Of a stretch of 64,000 bases of DNA, positions 12,932 to 24,979 are shown in pieces. A model generated the notes under the pieces. It was not told where the DNA came from, did not search any database, and was given only the letters and a program-made list of their open reading frames with translations. The stretch is from Salvia splendens (Eukaryota > Streptophyta > Magnoliopsida > Lamiales > Lamiaceae). The translations under genes were made by a program, and so were the position numbers. Location of the stretch: contig NC_056046.1 of assembly GCF_004379255.2 (NCBI RefSeq), positions 2,976,001 to 3,040,000 of the forward strand, read 5' to 3'. Each line of letters begins with the position of its first letter. Within the stretch, counting starts at the first letter, position 1.

Positions 12932-13021
12932 GAATTTAATTATGTAATTTTTAATTTTTAAGATTTTAATTATGTAGTTTTTAATTTTTAGGATTTTAAT
13001 TATGTAATTTTTAATTTTTTT
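12932..13021 (+). repeat. Three 30-bp tandem units in the tail of Harbinger copy 1
   Basis: A 30-bp unit containing TTTAATTATGTA repeats three times directly after the transposase frame. The sister copy has only two units (about 54796-54855), so unit number differs between copies. Confidence 0.7.
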
Positions 13022-13228
13022 TGTAATTTGTAATAGTATTCCGGGTATTTTTAATACATTTTAATACTGTGAAAATATTTTTATTTAAATTGAATAATAG
13101 AATGGTGGGACCCTTGAGTTTGTCCTTGCGGAAGGGCATGGATGTGAGGGTTGTGCTCTTGCCTAAGTGCAGGGAGTAAAAAAGTAATAAAAGTGGGTTC
13201 AGGCCAACATCCATGCTCTTTGCTCTTA

Positions 13229-14415
13229 AGCCTAATTTCAACCACATGAAAATTGGTCCACAGTTCTGAAAATCAGTATCCACCTTTAATTTTTGAAATC
13301 ACATATACTATCAGAATGATGGATAACTTGATGAAAGAAGATAGGGGAACTCAAATTATCCTAACTTTCATGATTTGGGAGATCTAAAACCTGCCACACA
13401 ACCCTAAGCCAATAGTTCATTTGGCATCTTTTGGAAACAGCATATTCATAGGCGAGAAATGGGAAAAGTACTCGTGCCACCTTCTCTTCAAGGTTGACGA
13501 ACATCCATGACACTAGTTTTTAAAGCTACTGTGGGGGTCTTGAGATCCTCCAATAACTATGAATACTTAATCATATACTGAGATGTGCACATATCTATGT
13601 GATTTAATCGATCAAACTCCCAACATCATAGTACGATTTACCTATCACGTAGTGATGATTTTGGGTCCAGCCTAAAGCAAAATAATTCAGCAGGTTAACA
13701 ACGCATTTAGATGATGCACAAATACTAGTATAGCAATGAGGATGGAGAAATATAATATCAGAGGTCTTTCAAATATCAACATTATTATAACCAATAAGGT
13801 TTGAATTATTATAAAAAAAAAGATACAAATACAGAAAATATAGAGAGAAAACTCTCAAATCGAAGTTTAAGCTCCATATTCTCTTGGCTAATTCAGTGTA
13901 CAAAAAATGCAGTCAACCAGCAACATCAAAATAGACACAAACTGAACCAACTCCTTTTTTTACTACTTTATATTTACCACAGTAAATACAAGGTGAACCA
14001 TGTCCCTCTTTAGTTTAATGGTTTTGATTTTTCTTCTGCCCTAGTAGATGCAGAGCTACTATTCCATTTGGCAAACAAAGTAAACACATTAATTAACTAT
14101 AGTTTAACTAGGTTTGACAACTTAGAACCAAATTAAACCAAGAACGCATAAGATACATCTACACATGCTATTCCTAGGCCATGTATAGGTAACAAAGCAG
14201 CTAACAAAGTCAATAATCTTACCAAAGACAAAAGAAAACAAGCATTCAACACCAAAGAATATTTATTATAAGGCAGACACAAACAGCACAACTTCAATTG
14301 AAAAAGCATCCCAAACAGACATTCACACAAACTTCTCCAAATGTTTTCAACTTTTTACGAATTTCATTCTCAAATCTACGGAATTTCACATCCCTAGCAC
14401 ATAGCCATACCGGAT
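13229..14415. other. Intergenic DNA and 3' flank of the membrane-protein gene
   Basis: No gene supported. The last few hundred bases before 14416 probably hold the 3' UTR of the minus-strand membrane-protein gene. Open frames here are short and AT-rich. Confidence 0.5.
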
Positions 14416-15369
14416 TCAAGCATCCAAGTTTTCCATCTGAATGCTGCTCTTAAGAGGCACATATTCCCCAAGATATCCTCCAAGATGATCGTACAACACG
14501 CTCTTATCGATTGTCTGGTGATGGTAGCTCTTGCAGACGTAGTAAAACACACTCTGCGCCAACAACCCGATCAAGTTCACTATCACCAACACCCCAACCA
14601 GGAATCCACCTACCATAATCCTCGTAAACACGCCGTAATCATCCCCTCCGTGCACCACAATGGATGCGAAAATGCCATTGATCACTCCACAGATAGTCAG
14701 ATAACCGAACACAATCGAAAATCCAATGTATGTCCTCCCCCTGAGCAACTCATAGCTCTTTTTCATGGCGGCAAATCCATAAAGGGGCTCGAGAACTGAA
14801 ACAACGCTGGCTAGATGCCACAATGCGCTTATGTAGACATGAACCCCCAAAAACAATGTGAAAACCACCAGAATCGAGAACACAAACAGCCCTACATTCT
14901 TGGTGTCGACGGAGTAGACTAGGAGCACCAGAAACCCTATGAAAACGATGTAGTACCCGACCATCAACAAGGCGATCCACAGAAATGTGAGGAAGAGGCG
15001 CTTGAACACGCTGGGGACGGCGGCGACGGTGGATGAGTAGGAAACGGGCTTGTTGGTGTAGAGCGAGGCGACGGTGAATACCACAGCGGCGGTGGAGAGG
15101 AGCGAGAACGTGAAGAGGAAGATGAGGTAGAAGAATTGGAAAATCAGGAGGCGCGACCAGTCCGATGCGGCGGCGGCGGGGGAGTCGGATTGAAGCTGCG
15201 AGATGATCGGGTGCGTGAAGAGCGAGTGAGCGAGGATCGCGAAGGAGAGGGGGAAAATCAGGGTTAGGGTTATGAGGTAGAAAGTTTTTGGGGATTGCTT
15301 GGGGATCGAAATTGATTCCTTGAGGATGTCGGAAACGCTGAGGTTTTGAAGCTCCTCCGCCAGATCCAT
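14416..15369 (-). CDS. Intronless multi-pass membrane protein of unknown function (At1g31130-like)
   Basis: A 317-residue single-exon protein, starting MDLAEELQNLSVSDILKES and ending SIQMENLDA. A short soluble N terminus is followed by about six hydrophobic segments, near residues 30-51, 75-103, 124-151, 159-187, 214-240 and 251-277, and a soluble tail. The conserved-looking stretch EPLYGFAAMKKSYELLRGR lies between segments 4 and 5. I recall close plant relatives that are annotated only as uncharacterised transmembrane proteins or, loosely, as a polyadenylate-binding-protein-binding protein; the biochemical role is unknown. The ATG chosen is the first of the long frame and matches the expected start. 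A longer overlapping frame on the same strand (to 15448) is a frame shadow. The gene is complete, with no breaks. Confidence 0.85.
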   Translation of the reverse strand: MDLAEELQNLSVSDILKESISIPKQSPKTFYLITLTLIFPLSFAILAHSLFTHPIISQLQSDSPAAAASDWSRLLIFQFFYLIFLFTFSLLSTAAVVFTVASLYTNKPVSYSSTVAAVPSVFKRLFLTFLWIALLMVGYYIVFIGFLVLLVYSVDTKNVGLFVFSILVVFTLFLGVHVYISALWHLASVVSVLEPLYGFAAMKKSYELLRGRTYIGFSIVFGYLTICGVINGIFASIVVHGGDDYGVFTRIMVGGFLVGVLVIVNLIGLLAQSVFYYVCKSYHHQTIDKSVLYDHLGGYLGEYVPLKSSIQMENLDA

Positions 15370-15614
15370 TGCTGAAGAATTCGAGCTGGAGAACTGAACG
15401 AGAACTGCAGATTGTTATCTGTGGGAAAAGAGGGGAGGATAGACACACGGCAGTAGAGCGGCGGTGACGGTGGCGGTGATAACGGGAGCCGCCGCCTGTT
15501 TCTTGGATTAGTCGTTAAGTTTAGTTGTAAAGTTGTTATGATTTTCTTCAGAAGTAAACCCGATTTCTTCGACACCCAAAATCGCGTCGGCTAGTGGGCT
15601 CTAGTTACTGGTGC

Positions 15615-15634
15615 GGCCCAATAAGTCTGGCCCA
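15615..15634 (-). promoter_or_regulatory. Two site II (TGGGCC) elements upstream of the membrane-protein gene
   Basis: Read on the gene's strand, ATTGGGCC occurs twice, 14 bp apart (GGCCCA at 15615-15620 and 15629-15634), about 250 bp upstream of the ATG. Paired site II motifs bind TCP factors and are typical of constitutively or growth-expressed plant genes. Confidence 0.5.
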
Positions 15635-16262
15635 ATATTATAGCAATTGCTTTTTTAACTTCTTTGTTTTTTGGGGGTGTTTCTTGAGAGCATAATATGT
15701 AAGGATCTGTTAATTATTTTATTTTTCTTTAACATTTATTCATCATGAACAATATAGTAACTTGGTTAAATTAACATCCATTCTAGGAGTGAGCATTCGG
15801 ACTTCAGATCGGATTTTGGTTGATCAGAAAATTTGAAATTTTATGAAAAATGAATCTGATTCAATCCGAATTGTTCGAAATCTGAATCCAAAAATATGAA
15901 ATCCTAGTTATAAAATCTGATCTGATCCATAAAATCCAAAATTGCATAAAATATACTCTAAAAATCTGAAAATCCTATATCAAGATCTGAAAATTTAAAA
16001 ATCATACCATAATATGAAAATCTAATACTCCAAATACCACCATTACTTCTTTTATGGAGTAGTATGTAATACTACTACACTACTCAAAAGAGGGTAAGGA
16101 TCTGTCCAGTCTCACGTCGAAGTTATAAGAAATCTATTTGGACACTAAACATACATGAAACCTCCAATATTATTACTAAATCCAAATCAAACAATGGAAC
16201 TATATTGTTTTCTCAATATCCCAATAACTGGACTTAGAGAAAATGTCTAAAGAGCAAAAAGA
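15635..16262. other. Intergenic DNA, no gene seen
   Basis: AT-rich stretch between two minus-strand genes. It contains degenerate runs of AAATCTGAAAATC-type words (about 15810-16020) but no reading frame or clear terminal repeat. Confidence 0.5.
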
Positions 16263-16901
16263 TCATTCCATGACCACTTTTGCCCCAACTGCTTTCATCT
16301 TCTCAATAATTTGCTCTGCTTCTTGTTTCGAGACTCCCTTCTTAAGCACGGCCGGTGCCTTCTCGACCAACTCCTTAGCCTCCTTCAGCCCCAAGTCTGT
16401 AAAACTCCGTATCTCTTTAATCACCTTGAGCTTCGAAGCTGCATCAAAAGATTCGATCTTCAGCTCAAAGGCCGTCTTTTCAGGCTTTATGTCTGCCTTT
16501 GCTGCTGCTGCTGCCGCCTTTGTCGCTCCTCCAGCAACCCCAGCAGCCCCCGGTTTCATGACCCCAACGACTACATCATCCTTCATCGACAACCTCCTCC
16601 TCATTATAAGAGAGAGCTCTGCAGCTTCAGCAAGAGTGAGTGCAGCCATTTCATCAACGAGTCTCCAGACCGTAGCTGATGGAGGACTCCGGTGCTCTGT
16701 GGGGTCAAAATTTGAAGGATCGTAATCAGCTGGAAGCCTCCTCTGGTCTATCTCTATTTCTTCTTCATCGTCATTCTCAGACTTTGCAGCTTGAGCATAG
16801 TGTCTGGTTACGGACTTATCAGATGCAACGACCGGAGAGTATATGTGTTTACTGAAAGATCCATTGCATAAACGATGCCTGGCTCGAACAAGCAAACTCA
16901 T
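16263..16901 (-). CDS. Mitochondrial large-subunit ribosomal protein L7/L12 (bL12m)
   Basis: A 212-residue protein from the ATG at 16901; an in-frame TTG two codons earlier is not the start. The first 35 residues are basic and lack acidic residues (MSLLVRARHRLCNGSFSKH), as expected of a mitochondrial targeting peptide. Next come an acidic segment (DDEEEIEID), the N-terminal dimerisation region (about 76-107), an Ala/Gly-rich flexible hinge (about 117-137) and the C-terminal factor-binding domain. That domain shows TAFELKIESFDAASKLKVIKEIRS and the family signature GLKEAKELVEKAP at 171-183. L7/L12 forms the stalk that recruits translation factors to the ribosome. Plastid L12 is less likely because the leader lacks the Ser-rich transit type, but targeting is inferred. 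Confidence 0.93.
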   Translation of the reverse strand: MSLLVRARHRLCNGSFSKHIYSPVVASDKSVTRHYAQAAKSENDDEEEIEIDQRRLPADYDPSNFDPTEHRSPPSATVWRLVDEMAALTLAEAAELSLIMRRRLSMKDDVVVGVMKPGAAGVAGGATKAAAAAAKADIKPEKTAFELKIESFDAASKLKVIKEIRSFTDLGLKEAKELVEKAPAVLKKGVSKQEAEQIIEKMKAVGAKVVME

Positions 16902-16956
16902 TTCCAACTCCCAGTTGTAAATTGATTGATTTTAACTCACCAATGTCATTTAGAGT

Positions 16957-17411
16957 CTGAAAAAAAGGGAAATGCCACAAATAAACAACGATCTCGAGTA
17001 ATTAGATGAGCAAGAGAATCCAAAGGTAGAACAAATTACAATCGACAAAAGATCATAATCACAATAAGGCAAATAACCCAAAATTCATGGAGATTCAAAT
17101 TGCACCATTTCTATGCTAAATAAAATTCCTTTTTGCAGAAAAATCGATAGGATCCAAAACCTCGAGCTAAAATACATATGAATCGGAAATCCACCACCTT
17201 CCAAACAGCAATCCTAATAAACATAAAACTAAGGGGGGAGGATAAATTGAACAATCTTATTCCATTTCAACCGAGTACTAGCCCGATGACAGTAAACAAA
17301 TTCCCGATTGAAATTAATGCAGGAATACTTTCAAAGTCGCTAAATCTTACGAATGTCTGCTACATTGCTGAGCATTAGAATAGATTGAGAGGAGAGAGAT
17401 CGAATGCATAC
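16957..17411 (-). other. Intron in the 5' leader of the L7/L12 gene
   Basis: On the minus strand the donor CAAG/GTATGC lies at 17412/17411 and the acceptor, a T-rich tract ending TTTTTCAG, at 16957. The coding exon starts 55 bases further on. Leader introns are common in plant ribosomal-protein genes. Confidence 0.7.
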
Positions 17412-17440
17412 CTTGTCAGAGGGAGGGAGAGAGAGCCTTG

Positions 17441-17449
17441 AACCCTAAC
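17441..17449 (-). promoter_or_regulatory. Telo-box near the start of the L7/L12 leader
   Basis: AACCCTAAC lies about 30 bp upstream of the leader-intron donor. Telo-boxes near the transcription start are typical of plant translation-apparatus genes, which fits the gene it precedes. Confidence 0.55.
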
Positions 17450-17474
17450 TGGGGTTTTTCAGTCGGTTTAATCT

Positions 17475-18696
17475 TGAAATTTGATTTCCTTTCTTCGATA
17501 TTTGGTTTTTTTTATTGCATTTTTTTATTAATTTTACTTAGAGTGAGATTTGCACCTTAAGTGCTTAATATTTACAAAATAACATTTTCAGTTAAAAATT
17601 TCATAAATCTAAAATTAAGTTTCGATTTTTACTATTCTATCCTTTAGCCCTTGAGGGTAATATTTGTCCATTTAGTTTGATTTGAGAACCAAACTTGTGA
17701 TTTTTTTATTGTTTATGTATTTTTTTTGTGATTTTTTAAGAATAAAAATCTCTGTAGTATTATTAAATCTTTGTATATTATTTCAAAATAAATTATTTAA
17801 ATGTTTGTGGTGTTATCTAAAAATGAATTATTTAAATCTTTGTAGTGTTATTTAAAAATGAACTATTTAAATCTTTGTAGTATTATTTAAATTATTACAT
17901 TACAATAGGGAAATTAATACTATGTATTTGTAGTATTATTTAAAAAATATTGAATGGTTTATTTTTAAAGGATTTATTTTTAGTTTAATGCTTTATTGCA
18001 ACAATAATTTAAATAAAGTCATTTAAATAAAATAAACTATAACTCAATTCAATTTGGGTTAAAATTAATTACAACTTGATTAAGGTAGAAAGTCATTTTT
18101 AGTATCTTTATTAGTATTATGGCAATTCAATTTTTATTATTATTGTAATGCTAAAAAGGGAATGTCCACTACTGGCATAATAAACTGTTCTCCGTAGTAT
18201 CTTATTTTAATTGTTATATGTATACAAGCATAAATTCTCCACTTAATTGCAGATGTTATATCTAAATTCTGAAATTCCTTTGTGAATTTGCTTTTATTGA
18301 GATTTGGTGTAAATTGTAATTAAGCCATACACAAATATACAAGCCACAATCACTAAAACAGAAGTGAAACAAATTTTAAATTTTGATATGGAATACACAA
18401 AAAAATACATAAATGGAGTGCTTGGTGCTGGACCCAAGTCCATTTTGTTGAAAAAACGAATCGAATGTAATTTTGTGTACGAATCCCATTCAACAAATCA
18501 TTCTTTTACAAAAAGATGATTTGTAAAAAATATGACAAAAGCTAAAAGAGAAGTGCTCAAGCATACAGCCATCCCCAAAAGGCCAAAACCAAATGAAAAA
18601 AATCTAAATCTCATTCTCACTGACAATTTACAAAGCCTCAAATAGAAGACAAAAATCACACACGCTGCTAAAATCAGATACATAATCTCTGAAAAA
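17475..18696. other. AT-rich intergenic DNA and 3' flank of the UDP-GlcNAc pyrophosphorylase gene
   Basis: No gene seen. Around 17750-17960 a short AT-rich word of the type AATTATTTAAATNTTTGTAGT is repeated about five times as degenerate tandem units. The last 200 bases are probably the 3' UTR of the neighbouring minus-strand gene. Confidence 0.5.
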
Positions 18697-21600
18697 CTAA
18701 AATGCAATCTCACAAGGAGCGTGGAATGTTCTTCCACGGCAGATGGCCTCGAGGTTTTCTCCTGCATACGAACACTGAGGCGAAACTTCCACGCCTAATT
18801 CATCATCCAAACAAACCCGTTTTTAGGAGGTCTTGATTTGAGAAGTAAAGTTAGTTATATTTAAAGTAGTACCAGTAGCATATAGGGGCACTGAATGAGT
18901 CAAGAAGCCACCAGCAGCAACCACCCAACGAGTGTGCAGGCGAAGGACAAGCAGACGGGCACTGTCTGGGGTGTCGAAATTTGATCCATTCGCGTTTTTT
19001 ACTGGCGCAAATTCTTCTTCACGCAATGCCTATCAAAGTTAATGGATGGATTCATTTCCTTAACTATGGTGCATATTTGGAGAGGACATAACATTTGGTA
19101 TATGTGAGAAGGAGTAGAGGTGTGAGTGTACCTCAAAAAGTGCTGTGGAAGGGGCATACGAAAATGCGTCAAATATGAACTGCTCCAGCTTGTACCCTGG
19201 CGTGTGTCCGTGAATTGAAGGGATATTCTTTTCGGCTAGATGATAGCTGCACTCAAAATAGTAAAATTGAGATGGCAGCAAAAACGCATACACATGAATA
19301 GACACACAGACAATACTGACATGCTGTCTTTCTCAAGGCCATTTGCTACTTGATTCAGGAAGTCTAAGGTGAACATGTGTAGGCAGACCTGAAATAGGAA
19401 GGATGCATTAGAAAAGGAAATAAAAATGAAAAGGTGCATGTTTTGATATAAGACAACAAAGCATGTCATAGGCACCAGAAAATATCTACATTCATTAGCA
19501 AAAGGGTCATGTATCATAGGCACCCAAACTAAAACAGTTCTAAGATTTAGTTCATTCTTCGGTTTTTGAACCGACATCTCCTACTTGATAGCATCTGCAA
19601 GCACGAACTAGCAGCAGTTTAGCTTGACCTATGGATATAAATATGTTCAAATTTATGCTCTTTCAATTACTCCACATTATTTCCCTGCAAATTTTATTAT
19701 CAAAAATCAAAATGCATGAATTGTAAACAGCATCTCCATACTACATAACTTCATGAGCAATTTGTGAAATCCTTGAATGCATTTGACAATCCAGAAGCAC
19801 AATGGCCATTGCAATATTCAAGGGAAACAAGTAAGGAATTTGGAGGTTGAGAAAACGAGTAGGGTGTGGTTAGTACATTACTCCAGCAATAGCGAAGGCG
19901 ACCACTTTCCTGATTGATTGCACTAGCCATTGACGAGTCCAGTTCACTGTACTCAACCACAGACACTGGTCCACCTTTCCCTCGGCGAACAAATACACCA
20001 ACCTTTTCTTGTGGGTACGCCTTCATCCAATAAATAAACAGGAAACAATAAATATGGCATATGGCAATCACAGTTGGATTTTCTTGTACAAATAACTGAA
20101 GTTGACTTACCTTTCGGACAACCTTGGCAGCAGCTGCCACGCCTGTATCAACGAAATAACCCAAGAAAGTTGGATCTCCAACACGCACCTGTTTACAAGA
20201 CATTCATTTTGGTTATGTTTGGAACATGTATCAAAGTAAACACCACCTCAAAACTAAAAAAAAGGAAAAAAACTACTAACCAGAGCATTATCAACTCCAT
20301 AACAGTCCAAGTATTTGATCCCTCGTGAAGCCATATCTTCCAACAGCTTTGATGATTTCAAAGCTGTCAATTTATGTTTTCTTGTTAGCCTAATATATAC
20401 CACTAATCCTACAAAGGGTCACAACAAAGAATACTGTAGATGCAAGCAGGTTGCGTGATGTACTGTACCTGAATAGACTCCTCCGTTCCCATCAGGAGAC
20501 TTTGCAACCTGGCTTTGGAAATTTAGATGTTTTTAGGTATATACTAACTAATAAACTGCATATATTACAGAAATGACAACAAAGACAAAAATTAAGTACA
20601 CTTTTTGAGATTTTCTGAAAACTTATTTTCAAGCATACATGCTGATGCCTAATTAAACTAATCATAACAGGTATTATGCAGGTCAAAACAGTGAAAACAC
20701 TACTTATCAAGAAATAGTAAAAATATGGAAGTATATTAAGGTAATTGCCAACGAATCTTACTCTGTACGGAGTTTCCATTATGAATCTACCATCTCTTGC
20801 CACACAAGGAATTGTCCCCTGCTGGAAGAACGTGACCTGTAGTCCACTTTCACTGAGTCACTGTTGTTCACAATCCTATAACTCACACAACTAGATAGCC
20901 AGAATGTTCTTACTTGATCGGCTTCAAGGCCAAAATACTTGCAGCTTTCAAAGAATTTGCGGATAGGTTCATCAGTGAATGGACTGGTCATTATGTACCA
21001 ATGTATACGTGGGATATTTGCACCTGCACATTTCAGAGTGATCAAGGCTGCAGGTCTAACAAATGAGAAGAGTTCGTGGTATAGGAGTACACACCTTCAT
21101 TGACAGATTGAGCTGCCAGTCTTTGAAGACACAAAATTCGCTCAGCTTGAAGTTGGAAAAGTGATTTCCCAGAGGGAAGTCCGATGTCTGAAAGGATAAG
21201 AAACGAGAAAATAGTAACTTTTCAAGGACAAGAAGTTGTGTAAACAGGACATTTTCTCTTGCATCAAACAATTAATGCATCACAATAATGACTGAAAAGT
21301 GAGTTTACAACTAATAAAAATTATTATTTCTTTTTGTGACCAGTGGATTTATATTTACTGTTGAGTTGTTTTATGCAGGCAAGCAAGGACCACATGAACA
21401 TCTCGTCAAGAACAAAGAAATGAAAGTTTTCTCCTATAGTTTTGCGTATCGCTTCTTAAGCACTTATCTAAATAAAGCAATGCCTACTATACTTACTGAA
21501 GCACCCTTTTGGATCTGAGCTTCCAAGACGAGTTCCCTACATTCAGGAGATTCAGAAATCAGAATGGGAACGTGAAGAACCACTACCGAGCTAGGAGCTA

Positions 21601-22932
21601 AAATATCACCACAGAGAAGAGTAACTTACATGAAATAAAGTTCGGTAATGGAACAATTCCATGTATGCAAACTTACAAGTGAACACAACAATTTACATGC
21701 ACATAAAGTGGCAACATATTGTTGCATGTAAATGACCCAAAATGGCATATCATTTATCTTACAGGCATATATTAAGTTATGTTCTACACTTGTACTAAGT
21801 CGTTAAAGAATATATATCTCGATCCCAGTATTCTCAACTAAGTCATGCACTAGTATGTACTTACTTCCCATATATATGTGGCAGATGCAATTACCTTAAA
21901 GAAGTGAAACTCACGCAAGCTCCATGAAGTATGATGTTTACTAGGTCTAAAAGCATACTTTTCTTATCCTATATACCAATAAGTCATGAAATGAATCATC
22001 GGAAGTCATCTTGCACTAGCATAAATAGTGACATTTCGCCAAACTCTTATCACCAAAACAACCATCTTTTTCCACCCATCAACCAATAACAATGCCTTCA
22101 AGCAAATACTCTGTTCAAACTTCAAAGTGTTTGGCCTATCTCTAAAACTCAACCCAAAACGAATTATACAAAAAAGGTGATCTTTATCATCAATGGTGAA
22201 TGATCAAACAAACCTGTCCACCAGATAAAAGTAGCACGCCCAATTTTCCATCTGATATGGCCTTTAATCCCATCTTCCACCACCTCTCCCTTTCTTCCAT
22301 TGTCCGCTTCTCTACCGTAGAAACGTTACTCTCTGGAACTGGCTCTATTGCTGCTGCAGGTATCCCTACACAATCAATCCAATTTCCTTAATTACACATA
22401 CAAAACCAGTATATCTACACATGTAAATATGGAAATTGCCATTTATGAAAATACCTTGAGACCGAAATGAGCACCGAATAATCCGATCAACTCTCGGAAG
22501 ATCTAAACCCTGCAGCAATGCAAAACTAACTTTAAGATCCTAAAACAATCAGACACGCTCAAACAATAAAATCAGCTACTCAAACAATATAATCTCACAA
22601 ACACATGTCAAAATTCAAAAATCAAACCACGCAATAAACTCATCAACTTCACATTAAACACCGATCTCAAAATCATTCCGAATCACTAACTCCTGACGCA
22701 TTAATGTGATCGAACTAAAATCCGACACCACGAAACGCAAATCTCTCAATCAGATTTCCTCCACACGGAATTAAAACGAGCAACTGACCTCGATATCCTT
22801 GACGAGAACGTCTCGCTCCTCGGGAGACAGCTCATCCCACAGCGCAAACACGTCTTCCTGGCCGTAATCCTTAACCCTCTCGAGCAGCGACTGCGGCGGC
22901 AGCGCATTATTCTCCGACGCCGGTTCCCTCAT
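18697..22932 (-). CDS. UDP-N-acetylglucosamine pyrophosphorylase (UAP; GlcNAc-1-phosphate uridylyltransferase)
   Basis: It makes UDP-GlcNAc from UTP and GlcNAc-1-P in the cytosol, feeding N-glycosylation, GPI anchors and O-GlcNAc modification. Fifteen exons join in frame (minus): 22932-22789, 22509-22455, 22365-22214, 21536-21497, 21187-21095, 21023-20914, 20836-20762, 20508-20469, 20363-20281, 20188-20111, 20020-19877, 19388-19321, 19246-19132, 19029-18873 and 18794-18697, giving 483 residues, near the usual plant length. The nucleotide-binding signature [18 protein letters not shown] spans the exon 3/4 border at about residues 111-128. Other family blocks are [66 protein letters not shown], and CWSNVCLHMF across exons 11/12. 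The protein ends CEIAF. No break was found. Which Arabidopsis paralogue is closest I cannot say. Confidence 0.95.
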
Positions 22933-23013
22933 CGCGTGATTCTCGAATCTCCTCTAGATCTCCGCCAGATCTATCGGCTAACTTGGCAGTATAGACAGAG
23001 CGAGATTGAGTTT

Positions 23014-23022
23014 CTATATATG
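23014..23022 (-). promoter_or_regulatory. Possible TATA box of the UDP-GlcNAc pyrophosphorylase gene
   Basis: On the minus strand CATATATAG lies about 80 bp upstream of the ATG, a reasonable distance for a short leader. Only position and sequence support this. Confidence 0.45.
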
Positions 23023-24784
23023 CAACGAAATGAAGAGAGAGAATTTTGTAGTTTCAGTTTGGTGGTTAAATAAGAGAGAAAGCAGCTGTGAAACAAGAAT
23101 CAGTTTGAAGGTGTTTGAAATGACGAAAGTACTCCTTCCGAAGCTGCGGAATTACAGAACTATTCGGCGCTGTGGTGCGATAGGTCAGGGGTAATTTAGG
23201 GAATTTAGTGCGACTTAATCCGATCACTAATGAAGGATTTGGGACACGAGTGGTTATACGGTTTTAATCATGGACCTGTCTTTTTTTAATAATATGTTTT
23301 TTCATCAATAATTATGCAAAAACTCTAAAAAATAGAAAGCTTTTTCCCTCTAATCATCGATCTAATCATAGGGTGGGTGTCCCTAAATTTTATTAAATAC
23401 AAAAAGTTATAGTACATTTTCCCTTTCTTTGTGTAGTTGTGGATTATTTAATACGTCAAGTACATTTTATTTTCATAGATTAATTTTAAAAACTAACATT
23501 ATTTTAATAAGAAAAAAAATTCAAACAAACTTGGGGGCATTAGGACTTCCCATGCTAGAATTATATATTTTCAAGTCTAATAAATGGAATATAAATGTGA
23601 CATGCATATAAATTGAAATTGTAAATTAGTATAAATACTTTCTATTTTAGGAGTATCAGATTACAAATAAATAAATCCAATATAAAGAGTACTATCCAAG
23701 CAAGGTATGAAGTACTATCAAGTGGAGTATTAAATATGAAAACCAATGTGGGAATCTGCCCATATTTAGTATTGGATTTTATAAATAATTATAACTATTA
23801 AAACTTATTTAAAGCTTTTTTTTTCTTGTTTGATTTATATGATTATAAAATTTCCATGTAAAAAATAATTATTTTAGGTGACCTGTTGTGTTTGAAATCA
23901 CCCAACAGTTGTTATGAAGATGTAGCCATTGCACCTTAATAATTGCATATTAAATTAAAAAACAAAATAATAGTACTACTTTACAGTGCCATAATTTTAT
24001 GACTTATTATAGCAAAATAATTTCTCACGGTTATTAATAATTTATTTATGGGATCGTCTTTTGGATTCCAAAATTGTAACTATAGTACTATTTTACATTA
24101 ATCTAATGCATTTATGCACTATTCTCTCATGAATGACAAGGTGAGTACCTCTAGTTACGTTCTTAAAAGCAAATCGAAAAAAATGTTATTAAAAGCCAAT
24201 TATTTAAGATAAATGTGGTTATCTTTTTTGCAAATAAAAATGATGCGATTATTCTACCTTTTTATATACACTAAGCACGTAATCTAGCTTTGATTTTTGT
24301 CGATTTGCGCCAACAAATTAAACTAATTCAGTGTAGGGGTTTTAAACCTTTTTTTCATCGCCACCGACAACTGCGCTGATTAAAATATGTGGACGAAAGA
24401 GAGAGTAATGCAAGAAGATATAAATGAGAGTTACATGCAGATAATGATATTTAGTTTTAATTAAAGACAGAAATTTGGAACCTAAGACATAAATAACAAG
24501 CAGAGCTTGAAATGAAATATTTTCTTTATAAGGGTTCGATTAAAATTTCAAACATATACAAAAATATTTCAAAATGTTGTATTGCTTACTTCAATTCAAA
24601 ATTTCTAATACTATGTTATTTTATATTCTATAGAGTTCTATATACTTCTAGTATTGTACATTTCTACTCCAAGATATCAACATAATTCTAAAAAATACTA
24701 ATAATTCTTTCGGCACCTCCCCTTTTCCTCAATCCTTCCTAGAAAACAAAAGTATTAATTTTATTCTCACCTATCTACAAAGGT
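23023..24784. other. Intergenic DNA, no gene seen
   Basis: AT-rich DNA with only short, unconvincing open frames on either strand. The first 200 bases are upstream sequence of the UAP gene. Confidence 0.5.
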
Positions 24785-24979
24785 GGTGTTTGGTTTCCAA
24801 GATAAAATAATACCAAGATACAATCTAGGATTGAGTTGTGAGATTATTTTAGTAATAAGGGGTTAGCTATGACTAATTATCCCATAACTATTCATCTAGG
24901 GTTGAGTTGTGGGGTTGAGTTTCATGAATCAAACACACTACAAATTTAATCCCGGATACAGTCTTGCAAACCAAACACC
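24785..24979. mobile_element. Short MITE with GGTGTTTGGTTT terminal inverted repeats
   Basis: The left end reads GGTGTTTGGTTTCCAAGA; the right end, on the other strand, reads GGTGTTTGGTTTGCAAGA, so 17 of 18 bases match. The 195-bp element has no coding capacity. Inside, GGGTTGAGTTGTG and a similar GGATTGAGTTGTG occur about 60 bp apart. The target duplication is not obvious. The GTTTGGTTT end resembles widespread dicot MITEs, but I do not assign the superfamily. Confidence 0.7.

Larger units (their letters stand above)
11203..13225 (+). mobile_element. PIF/Harbinger transposon, transposase-only, copy 1 (decayed)
   Basis: The element starts GAGCATCCGCAGCGGTG just after TTA (11200-11202) and ends in GCTC just before TTA (13226-13228), the TWA target duplication typical of PIF/Harbinger. 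It carries a broken transposase gene on the + strand. It is closely similar along its length to the copy at 53063-55077, including the leader and the AT-rich tail. The right end appears to have lost about 20 bp relative to that copy, so the right TIR is shortened. The first 150 bases are GC-rich (CGCTGGCGCG-like) in contrast to the AT-rich surroundings. Confidence 0.88.

Noticed and set aside
14750..15448. 232-codon minus-strand frame overlapping the membrane-protein gene
   Set aside because: Frame shadow of the 317-codon hydrophobic protein; Arg/Pro/Leu-rich with no family resemblance.
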